Origin: Bacillus norwichensis
GTDB lineage: Bacteria; Bacillota; Bacilli; Bacillales; Bacillaceae_C
Length of the DNA: 38,501 bases
Reading direction: 5' to 3'
Assembly: GCF_014836955.1 (NCBI RefSeq)
Contig: NZ_JACSPV010000041.1
Coordinates: forward strand, 1 to 38,501
The translations under genes and the position numbers were made by a program. The notes beneath the pieces were generated by a model. It saw nothing but the letters and a program-made list of their open reading frames with translations. It was not told the origin of the DNA and made no database searches. Each line of letters begins with the position of its first letter. The stretch's first letter is position 1. This document shows positions 7,584 through 16,411 of this stretch, piece by piece.

Positions 7584-7976
7584 ATGAGTAATGTTTTAAC
7601 GACTAAAAGAAATATCATTGCTTTTGTTGCAGCGATCCTTATTGCAATTGCAGTTTCATCTTCAGTAGCAGCTGCAAGTGCATTTAATTTTGGTTTTGCC
7701 GATGAAAATGGAGTGCCAAATTCACACGCAGACGCCTTCATTGTTAAAGATGCTGAAATTAATGGGAACACAGTAACGATTACACTGAGAGATGCATCCA
7801 TTCTAGGTGGTTTAAAAGTAAATGGCGTTCAGGCAAATCGCTCTGCGGCTTCTGATGGTAATGTAGAATACACCTTTACTGTGGCAGATTTCGATGGGCT
7901 AACAGATGTAGAATTAGAGGTATTTGCAGCACCACCTCATGGCGGTTATATGCCGATGAAGCTTTATTGGAATTAA
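7584..7976 (+). CDS. small secreted protein of the haem/iron locus
   Basis: 130 residues. A Sec signal peptide (basic TTKRN then a hydrophobic core, cleavage near SVAAASA, about residue 33) leaves a mature protein of about 97 residues rich in beta strands (NGNTVTITLRDASI, GLKVNG, VEYTFTVADFDGLTDVELEV). The strand order is reminiscent of a NEAT domain but shorter, and it has no YxxxY haem motif. It ends PHGGYMPMKLYW. There is no sorting signal or membrane anchor, so it is probably released or wall-associated. AAAGGAGAG precedes the ATG, and a Fur box lies about 150 bases upstream. A haemophore-like role is a guess from the neighbour. Confidence 0.7.
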   Translation: MSNVLTTKRNIIAFVAAILIAIAVSSSVAAASAFNFGFADENGVPNSHADAFIVKDAEINGNTVTITLRDASILGGLKVNGVQANRSAASDGNVEYTFTVADFDGLTDVELEVFAAPPHGGYMPMKLYWN

Positions 7977-7989
7977 TTCCATATTTTTT

Positions 7990-8047
7990 TAGAGAGCTGT
8001 CTTAGCACGCAACCTGCTAATCCCTTGTCAGACAGTCTCTCTTTTTC
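7990..8047 (+). terminator. imperfect terminator or attenuator between the two surface genes
   Basis: AGAGAG-CTGTC and GACAG-TCTCTCT pair imperfectly around a 26-base loop and are followed by TTTTTCTG. Partial read-through would allow less of the large anchored protein than of the small secreted one. Confidence 0.6.
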
Positions 8048-8086
8048 TGTATATTTCTATTTATTTTTAAAAGGAGAAGAATACAT

Positions 8087-10687
8087 TTGAAAAACAGTAA
8101 GTTGAGATTTTTATTCGTACTTGCTACGATTTTGCTGCTGGTTTCAAGCGTTATACCAACATCTGCTTTAGCAGAAACGGGAGCAGAACAACCGATTCCT
8201 GAAGGAATATATGATGCTGATTATATGTACTTAAAAGATAACACTGCAGATGAATCCGCGGCCAATCCCTTTATGCAAGTAAAAGACCTGGCTGGAAAGA
8301 TAATTGTCGATGCAGATGGAAACATCAGCTTTCAGCATCAGCTAACAGAGGAAAATGCCAGTTATATGCAATATATTGGAATCCGCCAGCCCGGCAAGCC
8401 ACAAGCACAAATTAAAGAGCAAGGAAAAGGAAAAGATGGAATCGTTGGGATGGACGGCTACGACGAAATTACGATATCCAAGGATAAAACGAATAACTAT
8501 ACAGTTACATATCCTCTTACGGATATAAAAGAAAGACCTGACATACTCATGCATGTAGTCATGGAAGATGTTTCATGGATGCCTTCTGGTTTTCACTATG
8601 ATAATTGGTACAATGTCCAAATAGAAATTAATACAAGTAATTTACCCAACCAAAACGAAATTGATAAAACAGCATTAATAGAGATAATTGCGAAGGTTCA
8701 AGAGTTTGCTGACACATATCCATATAAAGGAACAACCATTCCAAATATAATTTCAGTAAACGAGCATGATTTCTCGATGGATACAATTAACAGACGTATA
8801 GACGCAGCAAATGAAGTGTTAAACAATCCATCAGCAACCCAAATGGCAGTAGATGCTGCTTATAGTAATCTAGAAACATTACTAAAGAATCTGAACGATA
8901 CACAATTTATTGAAGATGGGATGTATCCATTTATCGCCCTTGATTCGCTTGAAAAAAATGCAAAAATCTCTGAACATGCAAGTGATTTTGGAGAGTTTGC
9001 TCCAGTATTAAAACAGCGTGGCAGGAGCCATATGTATGCTAGTATTCCATTTAAAAATATTGGAAAAGATATGGAAATACGTACTGCTTTAGTTTCAATT
9101 AATGGAGGTTTGGGCTCCTTATTGGGTACTGGTAAATTTATACATCGTGACCAAGGAATTGACTATTATCAAATTAGTATTACTCACGCACTTGGTAACC
9201 TGGATACTTGGCAGGGATTTCAATATCTTGAGTACGATGGCAAAAAAGTTTATTTGAGCTTTAATGTCAAACATTTAGAGGAGTTAAAGGCACTTATTAC
9301 AGAAGCAAAAAATTCATACGTCGAAACAGATGATTCAGCTGAAATGCTTACGCTAAAAGAGGCAATGGACCGAGCAGAAATCATAGCAAATCAGTTAGCT
9401 GCAAAACGCCCGGAGATCCGCGAAGCAAGCGCAGCTTTAGAGACTGCACTTACTAATATTGAAACCCCTGGGGAAAATGAAAATCCGGATGGCAGCGAAA
9501 ACCCAGATGGTAACGAAAATCCGGATGGCAATGAGAACCCGGATGGCAGTGAAAATCCAGATGGCAGTGAAAATCCAGATGGCAATGAGAACCCGGATGG
9601 TAACGAAAATCCGGATGGCAATGAGAACCCAGATGGTAACGAAAATCCAGACGGCAATGAGAACCCGGATGGTAATGAAAACCCAGACGGCAATGAAAAC
9701 CCAGATGGCAACGAAAACCCAGATGGTAATGAGAACCCAGATGGTAACGAAAACCCGGATGGCAACGAAAACCCAGATGGTAACGAAAACCCGGACGGCA
9801 ATGAGAACCCGGATGGTAATGAAAACCCAGACGGCAATGAGAACCCAGACGGCAATGAGAACCCGGATGGCAGTGAAAACCCGAACGGCAATGAAATTCC
9901 AGATGTCAAAACACCTTATGAAAAGGCAAAAGAATTATTTACAGCAGCTAATGGCTTTACCCTGAACGAACAGCAAAGACTAGTTTCTGTAGATTTAGCA
10001 TCAGATTCATTGAAGCTATCTAAAGAGCAAATTGCCATCATCAAAGAGCTTGACTTAACATTGCAAATTATAAAACCTGATGTTCAATTATCGATTCCAG
10101 CATCCGTCTTTAAAGATGTTTCTGAAGATGTAAGAATCGATATAAAAGAATTGTCTCAAGCAGACAACAGTCAGAGTAAAACGTTTGATTTTTCCATTAA
10201 TAATGGGCAGATCAGTAGCTTTACAGATGGCATCACACTCACTTTTAAAGTGGATCCTACAAAAGCTTCTGACGTAAATAACTTAAAAATATTCTATTTA
10301 AATGAAACTGGCGATTGGGAAAATATCGGTGGTATTTACGATGCAAATACAGAGACCGTTTCAGCTACTACAACTCATTTTAGTACATTCTCTGTATTTG
10401 AATTGAGTGAGGTACCAAAAGATGACGAGGAACCTAAAGGCAGCAACAATGCTGTCAATCAAGGACCTAAAAACAATAATAACAATATAGAGCCTGATCA
10501 TTTTCATAGCAGTCAAATATCATCAGGAAATAATCTCCCTTCGAAGTCTGGAGATAGCTTTATAGGCAGCAAGCTGCCGAATACCGCTTCAAACCTCTAT
10601 AATCTGTTGTTAATAGGCGGAGTGTTCATGGTCTTCGGAGTCGGATTGATCCTATTTAAGAGAAAAAGACATCCTGGTAGATTATAA
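8087..10687 (+). CDS. LPNTA-anchored NEAT-domain surface protein, likely haem binding
   Basis: 866 residues from a TTG start behind AAAAGGAGAAG. Signal peptide 1-29 (TSALA cleavage). The first domain, about 37-185, is a NEAT domain with the haem-ligand motif YDNWY (Tyr171 and Tyr175, YxxxY). About 190-270 is a helical FIVAR-like linker. About 272-395 looks like a second, divergent NEAT-like domain without YxxxY. A helical segment follows, then about 23 hexapeptide repeats (ENPDGN/S), a folded domain of about 200 residues, and the sorting signal LPNTA, a hydrophobic helix and KRKRH. LPNTA is the type used by class C/D sortases in Bacillus; no sortase gene is in the window. The Fur box at 7418 suggests iron-starvation expression. 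Haem capture at the wall is a family inference. Confidence 0.88.
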   Translation: MKNSKLRFLFVLATILLLVSSVIPTSALAETGAEQPIPEGIYDADYMYLKDNTADESAANPFMQVKDLAGKIIVDADGNISFQHQLTEENASYMQYIGIRQPGKPQAQIKEQGKGKDGIVGMDGYDEITISKDKTNNYTVTYPLTDIKERPDILMHVVMEDVSWMPSGFHYDNWYNVQIEINTSNLPNQNEIDKTALIEIIAKVQEFADTYPYKGTTIPNIISVNEHDFSMDTINRRIDAANEVLNNPSATQMAVDAAYSNLETLLKNLNDTQFIEDGMYPFIALDSLEKNAKISEHASDFGEFAPVLKQRGRSHMYASIPFKNIGKDMEIRTALVSINGGLGSLLGTGKFIHRDQGIDYYQISITHALGNLDTWQGFQYLEYDGKKVYLSFNVKHLEELKALITEAKNSYVETDDSAEMLTLKEAMDRAEIIANQLAAKRPEIREASAALETALTNIETPGENENPDGSENPDGNENPDGNENPDGSENPDGSENPDGNENPDGNENPDGNENPDGNENPDGNENPDGNENPDGNENPDGNENPDGNENPDGNENPDGNENPDGNENPDGNENPDGNENPDGNENPDGNENPDGSENPNGNEIPDVKTPYEKAKELFTAANGFTLNEQQRLVSVDLASDSLKLSKEQIAIIKELDLTLQIIKPDVQLSIPASVFKDVSEDVRIDIKELSQADNSQSKTFDFSINNGQISSFTDGITLTFKVDPTKASDVNNLKIFYLNETGDWENIGGIYDANTETVSATTTHFSTFSVFELSEVPKDDEEPKGSNNAVNQGPKNNNNNIEPDHFHSSQISSGNNLPSKSGDSFIGSKLPNTASNLYNLLLIGGVFMVFGVGLILFKRKRHPGRL
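9478..9894 (+). repeat. 18-bp coding tandem repeat (ENPDG N/S)
   Basis: About 23 copies of an 18-base unit encode an acidic, Pro/Gly-rich stalk that spaces the NEAT domains from the wall anchor. Synonymous differences (ccg/cca, ggc/ggt, gaa/gag) vary between copies. Some larger blocks recur, which suggests expansion by duplication of multi-unit segments. Confidence 0.95.
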
Positions 10688-10722
10688 AATTTTTACATTT
10701 AGAAAAGCATATGGCGAAATTC

Positions 10723-10757
10723 AATCAGTGGAGGTCAACAGCCTCCACTGATTTTTT
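10723..10757 (+). terminator. rho-independent terminator after the NEAT gene
   Basis: AATCAGTGGAGG and CCTCCACTGATT form a perfect 12-bp stem with a 7-base loop, followed by TTTTG. The opposite strand lacks a T-run, so it serves the plus strand. Confidence 0.93.
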
Positions 10758-10826
10758 GTCGCTTAGTATATTGTAAGATGAGGATGCAAGTCCGGCTTGG
10801 ATGAGAAGATAGAGAAGAAATTCATT

Positions 10827-12206
10827 CTAAATTGATAATTCAATTCTCAGCGCTTCTTCCAATGCATTCCCAAACTGATATAAAAGTGCCTCTTCTTCAT
10901 GTTTAGCAATTAATTGAACACCAATTGGCAATCCGTTTTGCGCTTTTCCACATGGAATCGATAAGGATGGATTTCCTGTGTAATTCGTTGGAGATGTTAA
11001 TCTTAATAGAGCATCTTGAACGGATTCTTTCTGACCTTCAATAACAATTTCACGTTCCCCTATAGCAGGAGCAGTAATGGGAAGTGTAGGTGCAATTAAA
11101 ACATCAATTTGACTAAATATTTCATTATATTGAGAAACTAACTTCTTTCTATTTAGCTGCGCTAACGCATATTCATAACCTTTAACTTGTTGACTATTGA
11201 CCAATCTTTGATAGACTTCTTCATCTATTTCATTTTTATGATGATTGATTGTGTCTACATGCACAGCTGAAGCCTCTGATTTGATAGTGATAGATTGAGC
11301 TTCTGCTATTTCTTTCATTACAGGAATATCAACCTCTTTCACCGTTACTTGCATATCTTTTAATATATCAATGCATTTATTCACTGCCCTTTTAACTTCT
11401 TCATCAATCCGATTAAAGTAGAAAGAACTGATTCCAACTGTCTTACCACTAATTTTTTTGCCAATTAATCTTAAATAATCTTCTTTATCTTTGTTTAAAG
11501 AATATGGGTCTTCTGAATCGTATCCCGCAATAATATTTAATAAAATCGCACTATCTTTTACTGTTTTCGTGATAGGACCAGTGTGATCCAGTGTATAAGC
11601 AAGTTTAAACACACCTGCCTTGCTTACTAAGCCAAATGTCGGTTTCATCCCGACAACCCCGCATGCGGATGATGGAATACGAATAGATCCGCCTGTATCA
11701 GTGCCAATGGATGCTGCCACCATGTCAGCAGCGACTGCTGCTGCAGACCCGCTGCTAGAACCACCAGACATTTTCTCTAGATTATGTGGATTCCGGCACG
11801 GGCCAAAATAAGAACGATCCCCTGTTGGACCATAGGCAAACTCATGTGTATTGGTTTTGCCAATAATGATCGCGCCTGCCGCTTTTAGCTTTTCAATCAC
11901 CGGTGCATCAAATGCGGGAATAAAGCCCTCATATACCTTAGAGCCCATGGTTGTTCTGATTTTTTTCGTATATACTAAATCTTTAATAGCTATTGGGATC
12001 CCATGTAGAGGCCCTCGTATATTTCCTTTTGTTAATTCTTCCTCTAACACTTTTGCCTGTTTTAATGCTTCGTCTTCTGAAACAGTAATAAATGAATTAT
12101 TTTTTGGGTTTTCCTCATAAACCTTTTTTAAAGACTGCTTCACCAAATCAACAGGCGAAATCTCTTTCTTTTGAATCCGTTTACCAGTTGTGAAAATATC
12201 CATCAT
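10827..12206 (-). CDS. amidase signature family hydrolase
   Basis: 459 residues. It carries the Ser-cisSer-Lys machinery of amidase signature enzymes: Lys near 75 (PIAIKDLVYTK), the SGGSSSGSAAAVA loop near 148-159, and nucleophile Ser near 174 (GTDTGGSIRIPS). Length and the lack of GatA-specific context argue against Glu-tRNA amidotransferase. It starts 18 bases downstream of the MFS gene stop and shares its sigma-54 promoter, so it probably hydrolyses the amide taken up by that transporter. The TTG of the frame at 12209 is too close to AGGAG; ATG at 12206 is preferred. The specific substrate is unknown. Confidence 0.88.
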   Translation of the reverse strand: MMDIFTTGKRIQKKEISPVDLVKQSLKKVYEENPKNNSFITVSEDEALKQAKVLEEELTKGNIRGPLHGIPIAIKDLVYTKKIRTTMGSKVYEGFIPAFDAPVIEKLKAAGAIIIGKTNTHEFAYGPTGDRSYFGPCRNPHNLEKMSGGSSSGSAAAVAADMVAASIGTDTGGSIRIPSSACGVVGMKPTFGLVSKAGVFKLAYTLDHTGPITKTVKDSAILLNIIAGYDSEDPYSLNKDKEDYLRLIGKKISGKTVGISSFYFNRIDEEVKRAVNKCIDILKDMQVTVKEVDIPVMKEIAEAQSITIKSEASAVHVDTINHHKNEIDEEVYQRLVNSQQVKGYEYALAQLNRKKLVSQYNEIFSQIDVLIAPTLPITAPAIGEREIVIEGQKESVQDALLRLTSPTNYTGNPSLSIPCGKAQNGLPIGVQLIAKHEEEALLYQFGNALEEALRIELSI

Positions 12207-12223
12207 CAAAAATCAACTCCTGC

Positions 12224-13537
12224 TTAAACAACAGCAATATTTTTAGATTTTCTCTTACCAGGTTTTACAAATATCATCGCTACCATACCGATTACTGAAG
12301 CAACTGCAGCTGCTGTAAACATTGAAGAATAGCCATAGCTGATGACTAAGAATCCAGTCAGGGTAGGAGCAATAATTGTGGCAGTGTTTGTAATAAAATG
12401 GGTAATCCCGCCAAATGTACCTGCCTTACTCGGTTCTGTATCAATGATGACAGACCAGTAGACTGAGTTTGGCAAAGAGTTAAACGCATTTCCGATCGTC
12501 ATTAACACCATGACAGCTGCGATTGAATTAGCACTAGGAATTAACATAAAGCAACCTGCAGTTAATAATAACGAAACTACTGCAAGACCTGATCTGGCAA
12601 TTCTTAAACTTCCTGTCTTCATTCTTAAATAATCCGAAATTTTTCCGCCCAATAAAACTGTAAAACATGCACCAATCCATGGAATCATTCCTAAATACCA
12701 TAAAGAAGATAATTGGAAACCGAATTCATCTTGTAAATATTTCGGCGTCCATGTTAAAAGCAAAAAGTTAATATATTGAAATGCAAAATATCCAATCGCA
12801 TTGAATACTAAAGTTGGGTTCTTAAAAAAGTGAAACCATCTAACATCACTTTTTTCTTCTGTTTCAACCAATTGTTCATCTGGAAGCAAGTCACTCTTAG
12901 AGCGAATTTTTTCCAGTTCTTCTTTTGAAACTTTTGGATGTTCTTCAGGTAAGTTAGTGAACATCTTATTCCAGACAATAACCCATATCAATCCTAAAGC
13001 TGCTAAGATGAGAAACATAACTTTCCAACTGGTGACTGATAAAAGAAACACTGCAACAGGAGCTGTAAGCATGGCACCTAGAGGTGTTCCTAGTAAACCC
13101 AAAGAAACAGCAAAGCCTCTTTCTCTTGGTGTCGCCCAGTTTGCCACTGTTTTATTAATAGTCGAGAATGTTGGCCCCTCAAAGAATCCAAATAAAATCC
13201 GGATAAATGCAAAACCGAAGAGAGCTGAACCTCCAAATAAAGCGATTCCAATTTCGCCCGCAAAAGCAGTAGCCATAACAAAAATCGACCAACCCAAACC
13301 AATGATGATCCATACAAATTTTGGACCTTTTTTATCAGCTAATGCTCCTCCAAATAGTGCTCCAAATAAATATCCATATCCAAAATAACCTAATACAGCA
13401 CCCCAAGCGATCGCATTAAAACCAAATTCAGCAATAATTTGCTCAGACGCATATGAAATAGCTCCACGATCAATATAGTTAATAATAACCATCAGAACCA
13501 TCATGAACAAAATGTTATAACGATAACTATGCTTCAT
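12224..13537 (-). CDS. MFS transporter, anion:cation symporter (ACS) type
   Basis: 437 residues, twelve predicted membrane helices in two halves joined by a charged loop (about 195-235). The N-terminal half has NYIDRGAISYA, the loop motif GGALADKKGPK, and a GPTFSTINKTVANW segment, as in glucarate/hexuronate/phthalate-type carriers that import organic anions with protons. A TTG at 13555 would make the ribosome binding site GAGGAGG coding; ATG at 13537 sits 9 bases after it and is the likely start. It is first in the operon with the amidase, downstream of a sigma-54 promoter and divergent from the activator gene. Substrate is probably an organic acid or its amide derivative. Confidence 0.88.
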   Translation of the reverse strand: MKHSYRYNILFMMVLMVIINYIDRGAISYASEQIIAEFGFNAIAWGAVLGYFGYGYLFGALFGGALADKKGPKFVWIIIGLGWSIFVMATAFAGEIGIALFGGSALFGFAFIRILFGFFEGPTFSTINKTVANWATPRERGFAVSLGLLGTPLGAMLTAPVAVFLLSVTSWKVMFLILAALGLIWVIVWNKMFTNLPEEHPKVSKEELEKIRSKSDLLPDEQLVETEEKSDVRWFHFFKNPTLVFNAIGYFAFQYINFLLLTWTPKYLQDEFGFQLSSLWYLGMIPWIGACFTVLLGGKISDYLRMKTGSLRIARSGLAVVSLLLTAGCFMLIPSANSIAAVMVLMTIGNAFNSLPNSVYWSVIIDTEPSKAGTFGGITHFITNTATIIAPTLTGFLVISYGYSSMFTAAAVASVIGMVAMIFVKPGKRKSKNIAVV

Positions 13538-13633
13538 TCGTATCATCCTCCTCAAGTTAACTAAATTTCTTACTGTTTACTTTATCTTCAATAAAAGCCT
13601 TTTCATTATCCCTCCTCTTGAATAAATACTAAT

Positions 13634-13649
13634 TGCAAGTTCTATGCCA
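13634..13649 (-). promoter_or_regulatory. sigma-54 (-24/-12) promoter for the transporter-amidase operon
   Basis: On the minus strand the sequence reads TGGCAT-AGAAC-TTGCA, matching TGGCAY-N5-TTGCW with GG and GC at the required spacing. It lies about 97 bases upstream of the transporter start. Confidence 0.88.
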
Positions 13650-13722
13650 AATCTATTTGATCATATTTTCTCCTGCTAGTATTGATAATGCATGAAAATC
13701 ATTATATGATGGTTTAAAAAAA

Positions 13723-13759
13723 CATGCTTTTCCGCAAGATTATTATGCAAAAAAGCATG
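13723..13759. promoter_or_regulatory. enhancer (upstream activating sequence) for the sigma-54 activator
   Basis: CATGCTTTTCCGCA (13723-13736) and TGCAAAAAAGCATG (13746-13759) are inverted copies agreeing at 12 of 14 positions. They lie about 85-110 bp upstream of the -12/-24 element and just before the activator gene. Confidence 0.7.
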
Positions 13760-13780
13760 AAAGTTGCGAGGTAGATATAA

Positions 13781-15493
13781 ATGGACATGTCTATAGAATC
13801 AGCTATTAATTCGTTACGAACGGGCTATATTATGACTGATAAAAACGGAAATATACAATATATGAATAATAAAGGCGGCGAGCTCCTTCAAGTTGATAAA
13901 AATAAAATCATAACAACATCCATTTTCAATTTAATTCCTGCTATGAATAAAAACATACTTTCTGATAAGGATCATTTCTTTTATGATGTCTATTATTCAA
14001 ACCGTAAGTTTTTCTTTAATTATTCTCCCCTCTATTTAGATAAAAAAAACGAACTCGTAGGCGGCTCATTTTTATTTAATGAAGAACAATATTATGAAGT
14101 CTTTTTAAAAGAACTAGATGCTTACAAAAATTTAAATAGTGATTTAAAAGCGATATTTGATATATCCTATGATGTTATTTATGTATCAGATGAAAAAGGA
14201 ACCACATTGCGGGTTAGCTCGGCTTGTAAAAAGCTGTGGGGAAAAGCAAAAGAAGAATTAATTGGAAAAAACGTCTATGAACTTGAGAAATCTGGGATTT
14301 ACAAGCCTTCCGTCACAAGACTAGTCCTGGAAAGAAAGGAAACCGTTTCTCTTATCCAAGAGACTCAAACAGGAAGGCGTTTGATGGTTGTTGGTACTCC
14401 CATTAAAGATGAGAACGGAGAAATCACTAGAGTCGTTAACGCTTCTCGAGATATTACAGCTGTAGATCGGCTGCAAGCCGAATTAGATGAGACCACACAG
14501 TTAATGGAAGGTTACAAAAAAGAGCTTGAATATTTACGAAGGAAAACTAGCCAAAATAACGACGTTGTATATCAAAGTATTGAAATGGAACGGGTTATCT
14601 CGCTTGCTCAAAAAGTAGCAAATGTGGATTCGACCGTATTGATTTTAGGTGAAACTGGTGTTGGCAAAGAAGTAATAGCTAATTATATCCATAGCTCAAG
14701 TGAACGTTCCGATAAACCTTTCATCACGATAAATTGTGGTGCTATTCCGAAGGATCTCCTTGAATCAGAATTATTCGGGTATGAAAAAGGAGCTTTCACA
14801 GGCGCAGCTAAACAAAAACGTGGTTTATTAGAATTAGCAAACAATGGAACGCTATTTCTTGATGAGATTGGGGAGATGCCACTCTCTCTACAAATTAAAT
14901 TATTACGGTTCCTTCAAGAACAAAAATTTACTCGCATTGGCGGGATTGAACAAATCAACGTAAATATCAGGATTATTACCGCTACAAATCGAGATTTATT
15001 TGAAGAAGTAAAAAACGGCACATTTCGTGAAGACCTGTATTATCGCTTAAACGTTATTCCAATTAAAATTCCACCTTTACGAGACCGTAAGGAGGATATT
15101 TTATCTCTTATTCACCATTTCCTTCAAGTCTTTAACGAAAAATATGCACGGTCTAAAACACTTTCAAATGGTGTAATCGAAATGCTGCAACAATACGATT
15201 GGCCCGGTAATGTAAGGGAGCTGCAAAACATTATTGAAAGACTAGTCGTTTTATCTGAAAACGATGTGATAGACAAAGTAGATTTAGATGCATTTTTAAT
15301 TCCCATGGGGAACAAACACTCGGAGGACATCATTGTTAACAACATTATCCCTTTAAAAAAATGCATAAGGGTCGCCGAAGATCAACTGCTCAAATTAGCA
15401 AAACAAAAATATAAAACAGCTACTAAAATTGCAGAAATCCTCGAAGTAAATCAATCAACCATTAGTAGAAAATTAAAAAGGTTAGATGGGTGA
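13781..15493 (+). CDS. sigma-54-dependent transcriptional activator with two PAS domains
   Basis: Enhancer-binding protein of 570 residues. An N-terminal PAS (about 6-100) and a second PAS (about 122-228, ending VNASRDITAVDRLQ) are followed by a short coiled coil. The AAA+ domain has Walker A GETGVGKE (290-297), the sigma-54 contact loop GAFTGA (337-342), Walker B LFLDEIG (358-364), and an arginine-rich REDLYYRLNV sensor. A Fis-type helix-turn-helix closes the protein (KTATKIAEILEVNQSTISRK). PAS domains suggest a cytoplasmic small-molecule ligand. It is divergent from the transporter-amidase operon, whose -24/-12 promoter and enhancer lie between them, so regulation of that operon is well supported. 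GAGGT precedes the ATG. Confidence 0.95.
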   Translation: MDMSIESAINSLRTGYIMTDKNGNIQYMNNKGGELLQVDKNKIITTSIFNLIPAMNKNILSDKDHFFYDVYYSNRKFFFNYSPLYLDKKNELVGGSFLFNEEQYYEVFLKELDAYKNLNSDLKAIFDISYDVIYVSDEKGTTLRVSSACKKLWGKAKEELIGKNVYELEKSGIYKPSVTRLVLERKETVSLIQETQTGRRLMVVGTPIKDENGEITRVVNASRDITAVDRLQAELDETTQLMEGYKKELEYLRRKTSQNNDVVYQSIEMERVISLAQKVANVDSTVLILGETGVGKEVIANYIHSSSERSDKPFITINCGAIPKDLLESELFGYEKGAFTGAAKQKRGLLELANNGTLFLDEIGEMPLSLQIKLLRFLQEQKFTRIGGIEQINVNIRIITATNRDLFEEVKNGTFREDLYYRLNVIPIKIPPLRDRKEDILSLIHHFLQVFNEKYARSKTLSNGVIEMLQQYDWPGNVRELQNIIERLVVLSENDVIDKVDLDAFLIPMGNKHSEDIIVNNIIPLKKCIRVAEDQLLKLAKQKYKTATKIAEILEVNQSTISRKLKRLDG

Positions 15494-15525
15494 ACCTTCT
15501 CATTTTGAGCAGGTTCACCCATTTT
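15488..15525. terminator. terminator between convergent regulators
   Basis: GGGTGAACC and GGTTCACCC form a 9-bp stem with a 15-base loop, followed by ATTTTC. The stem overlaps the stop codon of the sigma-54 activator gene. Confidence 0.8.
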
Positions 15526-16289
15526 CAATCTCTTAAATATCCCATTTTTTTTGAAACTATATCTGCAGTTTGTAAAATAAGATCAATCAGCTCAGACTGG
15601 ATTCGTTCCTTGGTAACCCGGTTTTCTGGACCTGATATGCTAATTGCAGCAATTATTTTTCCGCTGTAGTCATAGATTGGTGCAGCGATGCAGCGGATAC
15701 CTTCTTCGTTTTCAATTTCATCAATTGTATATCCTTCTTTATTAATTTTCTCTAAACAATCGAATAGAACATTTTCTTGTGTAATGGTGTTTGGCGTAAA
15801 TGCTACCATACCTTTTTCCTTAATAATTGAACGTACCTCATCGGCAGTCATTCCAGATAATAATACCTTACCAACCCCAGTACTATGCATCATTGTTCGT
15901 TTTCCAATTCTTGAATGCATACGAATCGTCTGGTCACTCTCAAATTTATCAATATATACTACTTCCCCATTTTCATGAATACATAAATGAACAACCTCAT
16001 TTGTTTGGGAGCATAATTCTTCCAACGTTTTTTTAGCTACTGTTCTTATATCCAAATTTTCAAGTAGAGCACTAGATAACTCAATGATTTTTAAACCTAA
16101 TAAATATTCATCCGTTTCTCTATTTTGTACGACATACCCTTTATTGATAAGAGTAGCTAATAATCTATGAGCAGAACTTTTAGCTAAATTTACTTTGTTA
16201 GCTAACTCTGTTAGACCAATACCCTTCGGCGACTGAGCTAAAGCTTCTAAAATAGAAAGTGAACGATTAACTGACTGGACATTTGCCAT
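15525..16289 (-). CDS. IclR family regulator, KdgR-like
   Basis: 254 residues. The N-terminal winged helix (GIGLTELANKVNLAKSSAHRLLATL) is followed by the IclR effector domain (IGKRTMMHSTGVGKVLLSGM, GIRCIAAPIYDY, AAISISGP). It lies directly downstream of the KDG kinase/aldolase operon but is separated from the symporter by a terminator, so it is probably transcribed on its own. Such regulators in Firmicutes often respond to 2-keto-3-deoxygluconate or its phosphate. The IclR-type operator upstream of the kinase gene (20707-20734) is its probable target. AGGGGG lies 8 bases before the ATG. Confidence 0.88.
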   Translation of the reverse strand: MANVQSVNRSLSILEALAQSPKGIGLTELANKVNLAKSSAHRLLATLINKGYVVQNRETDEYLLGLKIIELSSALLENLDIRTVAKKTLEELCSQTNEVVHLCIHENGEVVYIDKFESDQTIRMHSRIGKRTMMHSTGVGKVLLSGMTADEVRSIIKEKGMVAFTPNTITQENVLFDCLEKINKEGYTIDEIENEEGIRCIAAPIYDYSGKIIAAISISGPENRVTKERIQSELIDLILQTADIVSKKMGYLRD

Positions 16290-16363
16290 TTTTAAATCCC
16301 CCTCTTAATATACAAACAATTATCCCTCCATCATTATAGGCAATCAAGTTTATTATTTCATAA

Positions 16364-16402
16364 AGATAGCCTTCTTCAAGATTTACTTAAAGAAGGCTAT
16401 CT
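16364..16402 (-). terminator. terminator after the symporter gene
   Basis: AGATAGCCTTCTT and AAGAAGGCTATCT form a perfect 13-bp stem with a 13-base loop, 10 bases beyond the symporter stop codon. The minus-strand T-tract (CTTTATG) is weak. Confidence 0.8.
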
Positions 16403-16411
16403 GAATTATCT

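Noticed and set aside
9478-9894. CRISPR-like regular repetition
   Set aside because: Units of 18 bp are contiguous, in frame and without spacers; it is a coding tandem repeat.
9391-9909. Long open frames antisense to, and in another frame of, the ENPDG repeat
   Set aside because: They arise because an 18-bp repeat free of stops in one unit is free of stops in every unit; there are no ribosome binding sites or sensible products.
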